Notes under the pieces: model-generated
The model's input: only the letters and a program-made list of their open reading frames with translations
Database searches by the model: none
What the model was told of the DNA's origin: nothing
In this document: piece after piece, positions 29,844 through 39,140 of the stretch
How positions within the stretch are numbered: the first letter of the stretch is position 1
Layout of the letters: every line of letters starts with the position of its first letter
From: Aliiroseovarius pelagivivens
GTDB lineage: Bacteria; Pseudomonadota; Alphaproteobacteria; Rhodobacterales; Rhodobacteraceae
Reading direction: 5' to 3'
Assembly: GCF_900302485.1 (NCBI RefSeq)
Contig: NZ_OMOI01000001.1
Location: 1,302,001 to 1,366,000 of the forward strand
DNA: 64,000 nucleotides
Translations under genes and position numbers: made by a program

Positions 29844-30418
29844 AGGAATTTCACCACATAGAACCCGCCGACAAGCAGGAGGCAGAACAGTGTGAACATC
29901 AGGCCCAGCCTGCGTTCGATGAAGTCACGGATCGGTGCTCCGAATTTCCACAGCAAAGTCGCTACGATGAAAAAGCGTAGACCGCGCGCGATGACGCTGG
30001 CCACCATAAAGACGCCGAAATTCAGGCCGGTGGCTCCGGATAGGATTGTGATGACTTTGTAAGGAAACGGCGTGACGCCGGCGATCAGGACGGCCCAGGC
30101 GCCCCATTCGTTATAGCGCGTCGCGAAGTCGTCAAAATAAGCATCCTTGCCGTAGAACTCCAACACGGGTCGACCGACGGTCTCGAACATGCCCCAGCCG
30201 ATATAATAGCCGAACATGCCACCCAGAACCGAGGCTGCCAACGCTACGCCCGCGATCACAAAGGCCCGCGACGGGCGGGCGATGATCATTGGAATCATCA
30301 GAACATCCGGCGGGATCGGAAAGATCGAGCTTTCCAAAAAGGCCACCACGGCCAGCGCCCAAAGTGCGTGTGGCGTGTTGGCCAGCCCCATAGTCCAGTC
30401 GTAAAGCCGTTTGATCAT
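29840..30418 (-). CDS. YqaA/DedA-type membrane protein
   Basis: 192 residues from the ATG at 30418 (AAGGG upstream); the frame is open 18 codons further but without a good start. Hydrophobic segments and the motifs FLESSIFPIPPDVLMIPMI and GVTPFPYKVITILSGATG match the YqaA branch of the SNARE-associated/DedA family. The role is uncertain, likely lipid or envelope homeostasis. It is the first gene of a two-gene unit with dsbB. Confidence 0.82.
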   Translation of the reverse strand: MIKRLYDWTMGLANTPHALWALAVVAFLESSIFPIPPDVLMIPMIIARPSRAFVIAGVALAASVLGGMFGYYIGWGMFETVGRPVLEFYGKDAYFDDFATRYNEWGAWAVLIAGVTPFPYKVITILSGATGLNFGVFMVASVIARGLRFFIVATLLWKFGAPIRDFIERRLGLMFTLFCLLLVGGFYVVKFL

Positions 30419-30554
30419 GCTCGTGCCCTTATTCCTTATCCCTGTCGAAACATGCGCGTGGCCCGAGGTCAAGTGAGCTGTTCTTGATGTCGGTGGCTAA
30501 GGCGGTAAACTGACCGTGAAGGCTTATACGGTAATTGGGTAGGAGAGTTCCGGA

Positions 30555-31397
30555 ATGAAATGGCAGGGTCGGCGTACAAGCCGCAACATCGAAGACCGCA
30601 GACGTTCAGGGGGCGGTAAAGCGCAGGTCGGCGGTCTTGGGCTTCTGGCCATTCTGGCGATCGGCTATTTCATGGGAGTGGATGTCACGCCCTTGTTGCA
30701 GGGCGGCGGTGTCGCTGGCGGCAATGGCGGCGGCGAGATCACCGAGGCCGACCGGCAAGCAGGCGAATTCGTTTCGGTAACGTTGGCAGACACCGAAGAG
30801 GTCTGGGCCGATCTGTTTCGTACCCAAGTGGGCGACACCTATAACCCCGTCACGCTGGTTTTGTATAAAGGTGTGACGCAAAGCCCCTGTGGAGGGGCGT
30901 CTGGCGCAACCGGCCCGTTTTATTGCCCCGGAGATCGCAAGGTCTATTTGGATACAGCGTTTTTCACCACCATGTCCCGCAAGCTGGGGGCCAGCGGAGA
31001 TTTCGCAGCGGCCTATGTGGTTGCCCACGAGGTCGCCCATCACGTGCAGAACGAACTTGGTATTCTGATGCAGGCCAACCGCGTTCGCCAACAGGTCAGT
31101 CAGGAAGAAAGCAACGCAATCTCGGTCAGGATCGAGCTGCAGGCCGATTGTTTCTCGGGCATTTGGGCGCGTGAAGCTCAGGCGCGGTTTGGATCGTTAG
31201 AACGGGGTGATATTGCCGAAGCGATGAATGCCGCCCGCCAGATCGGGGACGATACATTGCAACGCAATGCCGGTCGCGTTCCGATGCCGCACACGTTTAC
31301 GCACGGCACCTCGGTACAGCGCGAACGCTGGTTCGAGCGAGGATTGGAAAGCGGCGATATGCGCGTTTGCGACACGTTCTCTGCGCGCCCGCTGTGA
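30555..31397 (+). CDS. YpfJ-family neutral zinc metallopeptidase
   Basis: 280 residues. The N terminus MKWQGRRTSRNIEDRR with one membrane segment (about 27-43) is followed by the zinc site HEVAHHVQ (about 158-165), as in YpfJ/PF04228. The region between them contains CGGASGATGPFYCPGD, also conserved. It is probably anchored in the inner membrane with the domain outside. Substrate unknown. Monocistronic, with a GGAG site 9 bases before the start. Confidence 0.88.
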   Translation: MKWQGRRTSRNIEDRRRSGGGKAQVGGLGLLAILAIGYFMGVDVTPLLQGGGVAGGNGGGEITEADRQAGEFVSVTLADTEEVWADLFRTQVGDTYNPVTLVLYKGVTQSPCGGASGATGPFYCPGDRKVYLDTAFFTTMSRKLGASGDFAAAYVVAHEVAHHVQNELGILMQANRVRQQVSQEESNAISVRIELQADCFSGIWAREAQARFGSLERGDIAEAMNAARQIGDDTLQRNAGRVPMPHTFTHGTSVQRERWFERGLESGDMRVCDTFSARPL

Positions 31398-31495
31398 TTC
31401 CTATTTAGTTTCACTGCTTGATGCGGATCGTAAATGACGACCGGTGGAATGCAGGTTTACCCGCAGGTAAATCGTAGAAATACTCTGCTTTCAGA

Positions 31496-31515
31496 TATAA
31501 TGTTGCGAACGCAAC
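31496..31515 (+). promoter_or_regulatory. Candidate promoter and operator of the TRAP operon
   Basis: A perfect -10 box TATAAT (31496-31501) abuts the dyad GTTGCG-AA-CGCAAC (31502-31515), which would cover the transcription start. A good -35 is not visible. A second perfect 12-base palindrome, ATTGATATCAAT, lies at 31607-31618 in the leader. A repressor site is the simplest reading. The rest of the 275-base spacer 31398-31672 holds no gene. Confidence 0.45.
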
Positions 31516-31672
31516 GAGTTTTGGTTACAAAAATTTCAGCGACAGGATCAAACAAAGCCGACCGTGTGGTCAAAAAAGCTTGCACGAGTCAGCCGAGCCT
31601 GTTTGTATTGATATCAATTGTCGGGGCAGGTGCCTTGGCAGCTGATACACACTCGCGTTGGGAGGAAGCGAA

Positions 31673-32710
31673 ATGAAACTTACCATGAAAGCCACCTTGG
31701 CCGGTGCCTTTGCACTTGGACTGAGTGCAACCGCCAGCTTTGCACAGGACGTGACGCTGCGCTGCCAGCACTTCCTGCCGCCGAAGGGCTCAACCCCGCT
31801 ATACTTCATGGCGCCGTGGGCCGAGAAAATCGAGAAAGACTCGGGTGGCCGCATCAAGGTTGAACTTTATCCGGCAATGCAGCTGGGCGGTAAACCGCAG
31901 GCTCTGTACGACCAGATCCGCGATGGCGTGATCGACTGTGGCTGGGCCCTGCCTGCCTATACTCCGGGCCGCTTCCCGGAAGCTGAAGCCTTCGAACTGC
32001 CGTTCATGACCTCGCGCAATGCTGCGGCGTCGTCGAAAGCAGCTTGGGAATTCTCGGAAAAGTATCTGATGGAGCGTATGGGCGACGTCAAACTGCTGGC
32101 CGTTCACGTACACGGCCCGGGCGTTATCCACAAAAAAGGCGAGCCGGTCATGGCTCTGTCCGACTTTGACGGTCTGAAACTGCGCGGCCCGTCGCGTCAG
32201 GCAAACGCCCTGTTTGAAACGCTGGGTGCAACGCCCGTTGGCATGCCTCTGCCGACCTTCCCGGAAAGCCTGTCAAAAGGCGTTGTTGAAGGTGGCGTTA
32301 TTCCGTGGGAAATCGTTCCGCCGCTGAAAGTGCATGAACTGGCAGACAGCCACACCGAAATCCCCGGTGACCGTTCGCTGTACAACACCTTCTTCATCTG
32401 GGCGATGAACAAAGACACCTATGCTGGTCTGCCGGATGATCTGAAAGCCGTCATCGACGCGAACTCGGGTCTGGAAGCATCGGCTTGGGCAGGTGCGTCC
32501 TTCGACAAAGGTGACGTCATCGGTCGCGAGATCGTTGCAGGCACCGACAACAAGATCCACGAACTGGACCCGGCTCTGGTGGCTGAAATCCGCGCCATGG
32601 GTGACAAGCAGGTTGAAGCCTGGGCTGCTGACATGACCTCGAAAGGCCTGGACGGCGAAGGTATGGTTGCACTGGCGAAAGAGCTGGTTGCGAAATACTC
32701 GGACCAGTGA
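31673..32710 (+). CDS. TRAP transporter substrate-binding protein (DctP type)
   Basis: 345 residues with GGAGG 9 bases before the ATG at 31673. A signal peptide (MKLTMKATLAGAFALGLSA, cleavage after residue 24) is followed by the DctP fold, including LRGPSRQANALFETLGATPVG, the carboxylate-binding Arg region. It binds an organic acid in the periplasm. The ligand cannot be deduced. It forms a complete TRAP system with the two downstream membrane genes; a terminator-like hairpin after it should make this subunit most abundant. Confidence 0.88.
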   Translation: MKLTMKATLAGAFALGLSATASFAQDVTLRCQHFLPPKGSTPLYFMAPWAEKIEKDSGGRIKVELYPAMQLGGKPQALYDQIRDGVIDCGWALPAYTPGRFPEAEAFELPFMTSRNAAASSKAAWEFSEKYLMERMGDVKLLAVHVHGPGVIHKKGEPVMALSDFDGLKLRGPSRQANALFETLGATPVGMPLPTFPESLSKGVVEGGVIPWEIVPPLKVHELADSHTEIPGDRSLYNTFFIWAMNKDTYAGLPDDLKAVIDANSGLEASAWAGASFDKGDVIGREIVAGTDNKIHELDPALVAEIRAMGDKQVEAWAADMTSKGLDGEGMVALAKELVAKYSDQ

Positions 32711-32727
32711 TCTGGTAAAAAACACAG

Positions 32728-32762
32728 CTCCGGGTGGCCTGATGGGCTGCCCGGAGTTTTTC
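32728..32762 (+). terminator. Terminator/attenuator between dctP and dctQ homologues
   Basis: CTCCGGG (32728-32734) pairs with CCCGGAG (32750-32756), with an inner GGCC-type pairing, followed by TTTTTCTTTG. It is a fair rho-independent terminator within the operon, so it probably acts by partial read-through. Confidence 0.75.
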
Positions 32763-32814
32763 TTTGAAGTACAGGCATCAAGGCCCGTACTGAACCGTTA
32801 GAAGGGGGAAGGTC

Positions 32815-33399
32815 GTGGCAATCGCGAAATCTGCCGAGCTCCGGGTGGGGCGTATCATGGAATTTCTAAGCCGCTGGATGGCGTACTCGGGTGGTGCTGT
32901 GCTGGTTGGCATAGCCATGACCACAGTGGTCTCAATCATCGGGCGGGCGTTATCGGGCTATGGCCTGACGCCGGTCAAAGGCGACTTCGAGATCGTCGAG
33001 ATGGGCTGTGCCATTGCCGTGTTCGCCTTCATGCCGTGGTGCCAGTTCAAACGTGGCCACGTTACGGTTGATATCTTCATCACACGACTTCCTGAGCGCA
33101 TCCAAGCTTTGCTTGGTTTCATCGGAGACCTTTTCCTGACGGGCGCGGCCTTCATCATCCTGTGGCGGCTGTGGCTGGGCTTTGGCGAAAAGTTCCCCTT
33201 CGGGTCTGACGCGATCCGTGGCGTTTTTGGCATGGGGTCGAAACCTTTCTTCGCCGAAAGCACCTATGAATTGGAAGTTCCTCTGTGGATTCCCTTTGGC
33301 CTGTGTCTGATCGGCGCAGCTTTCTTCCTTGTGGTCGCCATCTATACGATGTGGCGATCCTTCAACTGGGTTCTTGATGGTAAGGAACAACGCGTATGA
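32815..33399 (+). CDS. TRAP transporter small permease (DctQ type)
   Basis: 194 residues from a GTG start with GAAGGGGGAAGG upstream. Four hydrophobic helices and the conserved FMPWCQFKRGHVTVDIF segment identify the DctQ subunit. It overlaps the large permease gene by 4 bases. It links the binding protein to DctM for sodium-driven uptake. Confidence 0.87.
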   Translation: MAIAKSAELRVGRIMEFLSRWMAYSGGAVLVGIAMTTVVSIIGRALSGYGLTPVKGDFEIVEMGCAIAVFAFMPWCQFKRGHVTVDIFITRLPERIQALLGFIGDLFLTGAAFIILWRLWLGFGEKFPFGSDAIRGVFGMGSKPFFAESTYELEVPLWIPFGLCLIGAAFFLVVAIYTMWRSFNWVLDGKEQRV

Positions 33400-34748
33400 C
33401 CGGAATTGAACTCGCGATTATCGCCTTTGCGCTGATGCTTCTGGCGATCTTCCTGCGCCTACCAATTGGTCTGGCCATGGGTCTGACCGGCTTTTTTGGC
33501 ATCTGGTACATGATGGGGCGTCCGTCGGTGACGCTGAGCCAGCTGAAGACACTGTCTTACGACACATTCTCAAGCTATTCGCTGTCGATCGTGCCGCTGT
33601 TCCTGCTGATGGGGCAGTTTGCGACCAAGTCCGGCATGTCCGGAGCATTGTTTAATGCGGCCTCAGACTGGCTGGGGCACCGCAAGGGCGGCGTGGCCAT
33701 GGCTGCCGTTGGTGCTTGTGCGGGCTTTGGTGCTGTGTGTGGGTCGTCGCTTGCGACTGCCTCGACGATGGGGCAGGTGGCTTTGCCCGAGATGCGCAAA
33801 CGCGGCTATTCTGACGCACTGTCGACCGGCGTTCTGGCCGCAGGTGGTACGCTGGGTATCCTGATCCCCCCGTCGGTCATTCTGGTGATCTACGCGATCC
33901 TGACGGAACAGAACATCGTGAAGATGTTCATTGCGGCACTGGTGCCGGGCATTCTGGCGGCTCTTGGTTATATGCTGACCGTGGCTGTGATGGTGCGCAT
34001 CAATCCCGACAGTGCCACGACCGCAGAACGTGTGCCCTATATCGAGAGATTCAAAACACTCCTGTCGATCTGGCCGGTTGTGGTGATCTTCGGTCTGGTC
34101 ATGGGCGGTATCGCTGGTGACTGGAACTGGTCGAAAGTGGGCGTGCAAGCGTTGTTCACCCCGACCGAGGGTGCAGCTGTTGGCGCTGTTGCAACTGGCC
34201 TTTACGGTGTGATGACCGGCGGTCTGACGTGGAAAGGCTTCCTCGATAGCGTTCTGGCGACCGCGCAGTCCACCGCAATGATCTTCTTCATCGTGCTAGG
34301 CGCGCAGATTTTCAACTCGTTCCTGGCCTTTACCCAAGCCCCGCAGATGCTGGCCGAGTGGGTGACCGCACAAGGCTATGCGCCTTTGCTGGTATTGACG
34401 CTGATGCTGATCGCCTATCTCGTCTTCGGCTGCGTCATGGACAGCCTGTCGATGATCCTTCTGACCATTCCGATCTTCTATCCGATCATCGAAGTGCTGG
34501 ACTTTGGCCTGACCCCAGAAGAGGCAGGAATCTGGTTCGGTATCCTTGCCTTGATCGTGGTCGAGGTCGGCTTGATCACGCCGCCGGTTGGCATGAATCT
34601 GTTCATCATCAACTCGATGGCGCGCGACATCCCGATGAGTGCGACCTATCGCGGCGTTGCTCCGTTCGTGCTGTCTGACCTGATCCGCGTGGTTGTACTG
34701 GTGGCCTTCCCGGGCATCACGCTCTGGCTGGTCGGGGTCCTGTTCTGA
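33396..34748 (+). CDS. TRAP transporter large permease (DctM type)
   Basis: 450 residues with about 12 predicted hydrophobic helices and the DctM signatures GACAGFGAVCGSSLATASTMG, LAAGGTLGILIPPS and VEVGLITPPVGMNLF. Family length is normal. It is the transport channel of this TRAP system. Its start overlaps dctQ by 4 bases. A stable hairpin and then tRNA-Leu follow. Confidence 0.92.
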   Translation: MTGIELAIIAFALMLLAIFLRLPIGLAMGLTGFFGIWYMMGRPSVTLSQLKTLSYDTFSSYSLSIVPLFLLMGQFATKSGMSGALFNAASDWLGHRKGGVAMAAVGACAGFGAVCGSSLATASTMGQVALPEMRKRGYSDALSTGVLAAGGTLGILIPPSVILVIYAILTEQNIVKMFIAALVPGILAALGYMLTVAVMVRINPDSATTAERVPYIERFKTLLSIWPVVVIFGLVMGGIAGDWNWSKVGVQALFTPTEGAAVGAVATGLYGVMTGGLTWKGFLDSVLATAQSTAMIFFIVLGAQIFNSFLAFTQAPQMLAEWVTAQGYAPLLVLTLMLIAYLVFGCVMDSLSMILLTIPIFYPIIEVLDFGLTPEEAGIWFGILALIVVEVGLITPPVGMNLFIINSMARDIPMSATYRGVAPFVLSDLIRVVVLVAFPGITLWLVGVLF

Positions 34749-34763
34749 CCAGATAAAAATTGC

Positions 34764-34801
34764 ACGGGGCAAGGGCGGAAATGCCGTTGACCTTGCCCCG
34801 T
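34764..34801 (+). terminator. Hairpin after the TRAP operon
   Basis: ACGGGGCAAGG (34764-34774) pairs perfectly with CCTTGCCCCGT (34791-34801), and the loop can form a small inner stem. No T-run follows, so it is not a classical terminator; it may protect the mRNA end before the tRNA gene. Confidence 0.55.
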
Positions 34802-34826
34802 GGCTTGGATATCCAAACCAAACAGT

Positions 34827-34912
34827 GCCCAAGTGGCGGAACGGTAGACGCAGGGGATTCAAAATCCCCCGCCTTCACGGGCGTGTGGGTTCGAATCCCA
34901 CCTTGGGCACCA
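34827..34912 (+). tRNA. tRNA-Leu (anticodon CAA)
   Basis: Acceptor GCCCAAG pairs with CTTGGGC; discriminator A and an encoded CCA complete the 3' end. The anticodon stem GGGGA/TCCCC encloses TTCAAAA, giving anticodon CAA, which reads UUG. The long variable arm and the GGTTCGAATCC T-arm fit a class II leucine tRNA of 86 bases. Confidence 0.95.
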
Positions 34913-34965
34913 CTTTCCCGCTGAATTCGTGATACATGTATGCAGGTGGAAAACCGGAGCATGAC

Positions 34966-36096
34966 ATGAGCGAAACACCCAAAGATCTCAATTCGTTGAA
35001 CCGAGCGGCTGAGCTTTTGCACCACCGTGGGCAGGGGCTGTCCAAAGGTGATCCGATTGCACTTCCGATCACCACAAGTTCGATGTTTCATTTGCCCGGA
35101 GATCCGACTGGAACACCCGGGTATGGCCGTGTGGACAACCCCACATGGGAAGCTCTGGAAGACGCGCTGGCGATCCTGGAAGACGCGCCCTGCGTTGCGC
35201 TTCCGTCGGGGATGGCTGCCATTTCTGCTGCGTTGTTTGCAACGCTTGGGACCGGAAAACGCCTGTTGGTGCCGTCTGACGGGTATTATGTGACCCGCGT
35301 GATGTCGTCTGAATTTCTGGCTGCGTTTGGTGTGGAGGTGACCGAGAGATCAACCGCCCAGTTTGCCGAAGGTGGGTTTCAGGATTTCGATGTGGTCTTC
35401 ATCGAATCTCCGTCCAATCCCGGGCTTGATCTATGTGACCTGCGGGCGATCAGTGCCGAGGTGCGTGCAGCGGGTGGGATCAGCATTGTGGACAACACCA
35501 CTTTGACCCCCTTTGGACAGCGCCCTCTGGATCTTGGCGCGGATGTTGTCGTTGCTTCAGACACCAAGGCACCGGGCGGGCACTCTGATCTTCTGATGGG
35601 TCACGTGGCTACGCGAAATCCCGAAATTCTGGCGCGCATCAAAAATTGGCGGAAAATGTCTGGCGCCATACCCTCGCCACACGCCGCATGGGCGCTGTAT
35701 CGCGGGCTTGAGACGCTAGAGCTGCGCTTTACCCGTATGTGCGACACGGCCGACATGATTGCTCCCGTTTTGGCCGCACATCCGGCCGTTCAGTCGACGC
35801 GCTTTCCGGGCCTTCCAACCGACCCCGCACATAATTTGTCCGCAACGCAGATGGCCCGGTTCGGCTTCTTGATCGGGATCGATCTTGGGTCCGAGGAACG
35901 GGCAGAACGCTTCATCAACCAAAGCCGATATTTGCGTCCCGCGACGTCTTTCGGTGGCGTTCACAGTTCTGCCGAGCGGCGTTCGCGGTGGGGAGACGAT
36001 GTCCCCGCAGGATACGTCCGACTGTCTGTAGGCTGCGAGCCGCCCGAGGCTCTTTTGCAGGATCTGAGTGATTCCCTTGATCTGCTAGATCCCTAG
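34966..36096 (+). CDS. Cys/Met metabolism PLP-dependent enzyme (cystathionine gamma-lyase-like)
   Basis: 376 residues from the ATG at 34966, which has GGAG 6 bases upstream. The fold-type I PLP enzyme landmarks are YGRVDNPTWEALEDAL, LPSGMAAISA, SIVDNTTLTPFGQRPL and the PLP lysine in SDTKAPGGHSDLLMG. It belongs to the cystathionine gamma-lyase/synthase family. Which reaction it carries out is not decided by sequence alone: cleavage of cystathionine is likely, methionine or homocysteine lyase is possible. It is probably monocistronic, 53 bases after tRNA-Leu. Confidence 0.82.
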   Translation: MSETPKDLNSLNRAAELLHHRGQGLSKGDPIALPITTSSMFHLPGDPTGTPGYGRVDNPTWEALEDALAILEDAPCVALPSGMAAISAALFATLGTGKRLLVPSDGYYVTRVMSSEFLAAFGVEVTERSTAQFAEGGFQDFDVVFIESPSNPGLDLCDLRAISAEVRAAGGISIVDNTTLTPFGQRPLDLGADVVVASDTKAPGGHSDLLMGHVATRNPEILARIKNWRKMSGAIPSPHAAWALYRGLETLELRFTRMCDTADMIAPVLAAHPAVQSTRFPGLPTDPAHNLSATQMARFGFLIGIDLGSEERAERFINQSRYLRPATSFGGVHSSAERRSRWGDDVPAGYVRLSVGCEPPEALLQDLSDSLDLLDP

Positions 36097-36364
36097 GTCG
36101 ACGTGCCATTTTTGCGCCGTATTTTGGCTTATCGGTAAGACTGATACCCACCATTGATCAGGTTTGCTGCACTCCAATCCACATATACGAGTACTGCTGC
36201 GTGGAAGGTCAGAAGATCGGTACTGTACTGATCTAAATAGAGAAACAATCTGCAGTAGTTTCTTGTGAGGTGAAATTGATCAGCGCATCGCTAAGGCCTT
36301 AATAATTAAAGATTTAACAATACGCTGGCCTGGATTGCGACAACCTCAACGTGAATGATGTCTT
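36097..36364. other. AT-rich spacer before the Hint-domain gene
   Basis: This 268-base stretch is clearly AT-richer than its surroundings, especially around 36290-36325. I see no gene in it and no firm promoter or terminator. Confidence 0.35.
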
Positions 36365-37198
36365 GTGCGGTGGGAACCGTATGGCGCGCGCTGGTTTTCG
36401 ATCGAACATTTTCACACTTTGGGCACGATCTTTCACTATATTCCCCTCAATGAGAGCTGGAAAAACTGTTATTCAGCCAGCCATGACGAGTTGTGGATAT
36501 ACAATTTGGTACTTCGTGATTTCAGAATTGAGGACGAGTTGAGCGTATCGTGGCCGGGCGTACCAAACGTCCGAAGCGTTGCGTCCGTTTCGACGCAAAA
36601 TGAATCTCGTCGTGCGAATCTTGGCGGGGCTTTGTCAGGTGTTTCAGCCAATACGATGGTCGAAACTGCGCGTGGTTCCATTGCAGCGCGGTCCTTACAG
36701 GCCGGAGATCAGGTGAAAACATTGAAGGGGCGGTATGCTCCCATTCAATGGTTGGGGCATTCTACGATGTCCAAAGATCGTAACGCCTCCCCAATCCGTT
36801 TTGCCGCCCTCTCAGATGGTCAATCAGGTGCCTTGCTCACACCCGGAAGTCTTGTTCTGGTCGACCATCCGTTCTGTGAAATGCTGACGGGAGAATCTCA
36901 GGTGGTTTGCACCGCGGATATGCTTGCCGAAGCAGGGCAGGCCGAGGCAGATGACACTGTGTCCCCCATGATGGTCCACATCCTTCTGGATAAGACCGAG
37001 ATGATCCGCTGCGGGGACTACTGGGTGGAAAGCCTGATACCCGAGATTGACCTGATCCGCCGGGACGCACCCGAAGCGGCAGAAGAAATTCAGGCCGCAT
37101 GCCCCAGATTGCGCAGCCAGCAGGGGATTGCGTCTTATCTGCGCGACCACCTCGTCATTGATCGACGCGAGGCAAGCGTCATTTTCGCAGAAGCTTAA
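36365..37198 (+). CDS. Hint-domain protein lacking the usual N-terminal Cys
   Basis: 277 residues if the GTG at 36365 is the start; an in-frame stop lies just before it and no good ribosome site is visible, so the N terminus is uncertain. Residues from about 95 (SANTMVETARGSIAARSLQAGDQV) through KGRYAPIQWLGHS match the Hint_2 domain common in roseobacter proteins. The family usually begins with Cys in a CF-PGT-I-T pattern; here Ser/Ala occupies that place, so self-splicing or autocleavage may be lost. The first 90 residues are unfamiliar and AT-rich. The 3' end overlaps the convergent MocA-like gene by 20 bases. Confidence 0.6.
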   Translation: MRWEPYGARWFSIEHFHTLGTIFHYIPLNESWKNCYSASHDELWIYNLVLRDFRIEDELSVSWPGVPNVRSVASVSTQNESRRANLGGALSGVSANTMVETARGSIAARSLQAGDQVKTLKGRYAPIQWLGHSTMSKDRNASPIRFAALSDGQSGALLTPGSLVLVDHPFCEMLTGESQVVCTADMLAEAGQAEADDTVSPMMVHILLDKTEMIRCGDYWVESLIPEIDLIRRDAPEAAEEIQAACPRLRSQQGIASYLRDHLVIDRREASVIFAEA

Positions 37199-37781
37199 TC
37201 CTGTGATCTTCCCAACTGTGCCAGTCTTCGGGCGTATCCAGATCCAACACGGCGTTTTGGCTGGGTAGAGGAAACAGTTCGACCGCCTCTGAGATCAACA
37301 GTTCCTTTGCACCCTGATCTCCGGACAACGCCTCAAGTTTTGAACGATATCGTACCGGGAAGATTACCGGATGACCCGGTGTACCATCTTGGCTGGTCGC
37401 GCGAAGGATTGTCGTGCCGTCAAAGCGGGTCATTAATGACCGTAAGTCGTCCGTGGTCACATCCGGCAAGTCGGATAGCAAGACCATGATCCCCTCGATC
37501 GCAGCTGGCAGGGCTCTTACGGCGATAGATAGGCTGTCACCCATTCCCAGTGCGCTGTTGGGCACAGGAACGGGGATGGCAGAATACTGCGCGACAAGCT
37601 CGGCTTTTCGGGTGTTGGTTGGGACAGCCACATAAGGGACAACCCCGGCGACCGCGATCATACGAATACGATCTTCAAGAAGGCATTGCCCACTTGGCAA
37701 TTGCATTAGAAGTTTGTCCCGCCCCATGCGCCGGGACAGTCCGGCGGCCAATAGTACAACTGCGATATTGGCCGCCGACAT
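37179..37781 (-). CDS. MocA-like molybdenum-cofactor nucleotidyltransferase family protein
   Basis: 200 residues of the NTP_transf_3 (MobA/MocA) family: VVLLAAGLSRRMGRDKLLMQL is the nucleotide-binding loop, with LLSDLPDVTTDDL (metal-binding Asp) and DGTPGHPVIF following. MocA adds CMP to the molybdopterin for xanthine-dehydrogenase-type enzymes; sugar or other nucleotidyl transfer is also possible. It starts 3 bases after the livM-like stop, so it is transcribed as the last gene of the ABC transporter operon. No molybdoenzyme gene is in the window. Confidence 0.75.
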   Translation of the reverse strand: MSAANIAVVLLAAGLSRRMGRDKLLMQLPSGQCLLEDRIRMIAVAGVVPYVAVPTNTRKAELVAQYSAIPVPVPNSALGMGDSLSIAVRALPAAIEGIMVLLSDLPDVTTDDLRSLMTRFDGTTILRATSQDGTPGHPVIFPVRYRSKLEALSGDQGAKELLISEAVELFPLPSQNAVLDLDTPEDWHSWEDHRIKLLRK

Positions 37782-37784
37782 GTG

Positions 37785-39140
37785 TTACTTTTCCGGGATC
37801 AGACCGCGTGGACTGAAACGAAGGACCAAGAGCAATACGATCCCCATCGAGAACAGACGCATATGCGCAGCAGAGTCGATGAGGTGCGCTTTCAACGCTG
37901 ATCCATCCTCGAGCCCCGAGGTGACGACTGACATCAACCAATGGCCAATCGGTTCTACCTGAATCCACAGGAACCAGATCAGGAAAGCACCCAGAACAGA
38001 CCCAAGGTTGTTACCCGATCCGCCAACAATCACCATCACCCAGATCAAGAAGGTAAAGCGCAGGGGCTGATAGGTACCCGGCACAAGCTGACCATCCAAT
38101 GTGGTCATCATGGCGCCCGCCAAGCCGCAGAGAGCTGATCCCAAGACAAAGATCTGCAGATGTCGCCTGGTGACATCCTTGCCCATCGCCTGCGCTGCGA
38201 CTTCGTTGTCACGGATCGCGCGCATCATTCGACCCCAGGGCGAGTTCAGCGACAATTGTGCGAAGATGATCAGGACCACCAGAACGACTGTAAACAACGC
38301 CGAATAGGACAGTTTGACCGCGAGGGTCGAAGCTGTGGTCACATCCAGCCCAAGGCTGTCGGCGCGTGCCACAAAGTCAGCGCTTTGTTGAAGGTCGACC
38401 TCGTAAGGGACCGGACGGGGCAAGCCGATGACGTTTTTCACGCCGCGGGCCATCCAATCTTCGTTCTTAATGACGGCGATGACAATTTCGGAAATACCCA
38501 GCGTTGCGATCGCCAGATAGTCCGAGCGTAGACCCAGAGCGATCTTGCCCACGATCCATGCGGCGCCTGCGGCCAACAGACCGCCAACAGGCCACGCCAA
38601 AACCGTCATATAGCCATGCGCCTTATAGTTATCGGGGCCACCGGGATTCAGACCGCCCAGATATCCGGTTTGCGCAGGGTTGATGGCCTCAACTCCTGCA
38701 ACGCCTGCGTCAAAGATGAAGCGATACAGGAAGAAGCCCGCAATCAGCGTGCCAACAATGGCCAAACTGCGGTTGCGGCCAGCCGCCATTCGGCTGTGAA
38801 GCAGCACTGCTGCCACAACCGTGGCCGCACCGACCAGAAGGCCGAACACAATGCCAACACCACCCGAGCTCCACGCGCCGGGGGTGGTGGGCATGGCCAC
38901 AAGCACCGTGGCCAAGCCCCCAAGTGCGACGAAGCCCATGATCCCGACGTTGAACAGGCCTGCGTAACCCCATTGCAGGTTTACGCCCAACGCCATGATG
39001 GCCGAGATCAGCGCCATATTCAGAATGGTCAGGGACGCGTTCCAGCTGCCTGCAAAGATCCACCAATCGGTCGTGCCTTGAAGGATGAACAGAAGCGCGA
39101 CGGCGCCAAACAGAAGCGGAGTACGAAGAGATTGGCTCAT
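37785..39140 (-). CDS. Branched-chain-type ABC transporter permease (LivM-like)
   Basis: 451 residues, longer than the roughly 320-430 usual for LivM because of extra N-terminal hydrophobic helices. Core motifs are GVNLQWGYAGLFNVG, LRSDYLAIATLGISEI and GKDVTRRHLQIFVLGSALCGLAGA. It forms the channel with the LivH-like protein. Its start overlaps the livH-like stop by 4 bases. The transported solute is unknown. Confidence 0.88.
   Translation of the reverse strand: MSQSLRTPLLFGAVALLFILQGTTDWWIFAGSWNASLTILNMALISAIMALGVNLQWGYAGLFNVGIMGFVALGGLATVLVAMPTTPGAWSSGGVGIVFGLLVGAATVVAAVLLHSRMAAGRNRSLAIVGTLIAGFFLYRFIFDAGVAGVEAINPAQTGYLGGLNPGGPDNYKAHGYMTVLAWPVGGLLAAGAAWIVGKIALGLRSDYLAIATLGISEIVIAVIKNEDWMARGVKNVIGLPRPVPYEVDLQQSADFVARADSLGLDVTTASTLAVKLSYSALFTVVLVVLIIFAQLSLNSPWGRMMRAIRDNEVAAQAMGKDVTRRHLQIFVLGSALCGLAGAMMTTLDGQLVPGTYQPLRFTFLIWVMVIVGGSGNNLGSVLGAFLIWFLWIQVEPIGHWLMSVVTSGLEDGSALKAHLIDSAAHMRLFSMGIVLLLVLRFSPRGLIPEK

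Noticed and set aside
31434..31676. An 80-codon rightward frame before dctP
   Set aside because: It spans the likely TRAP promoter and operator and has no protein-like pattern.
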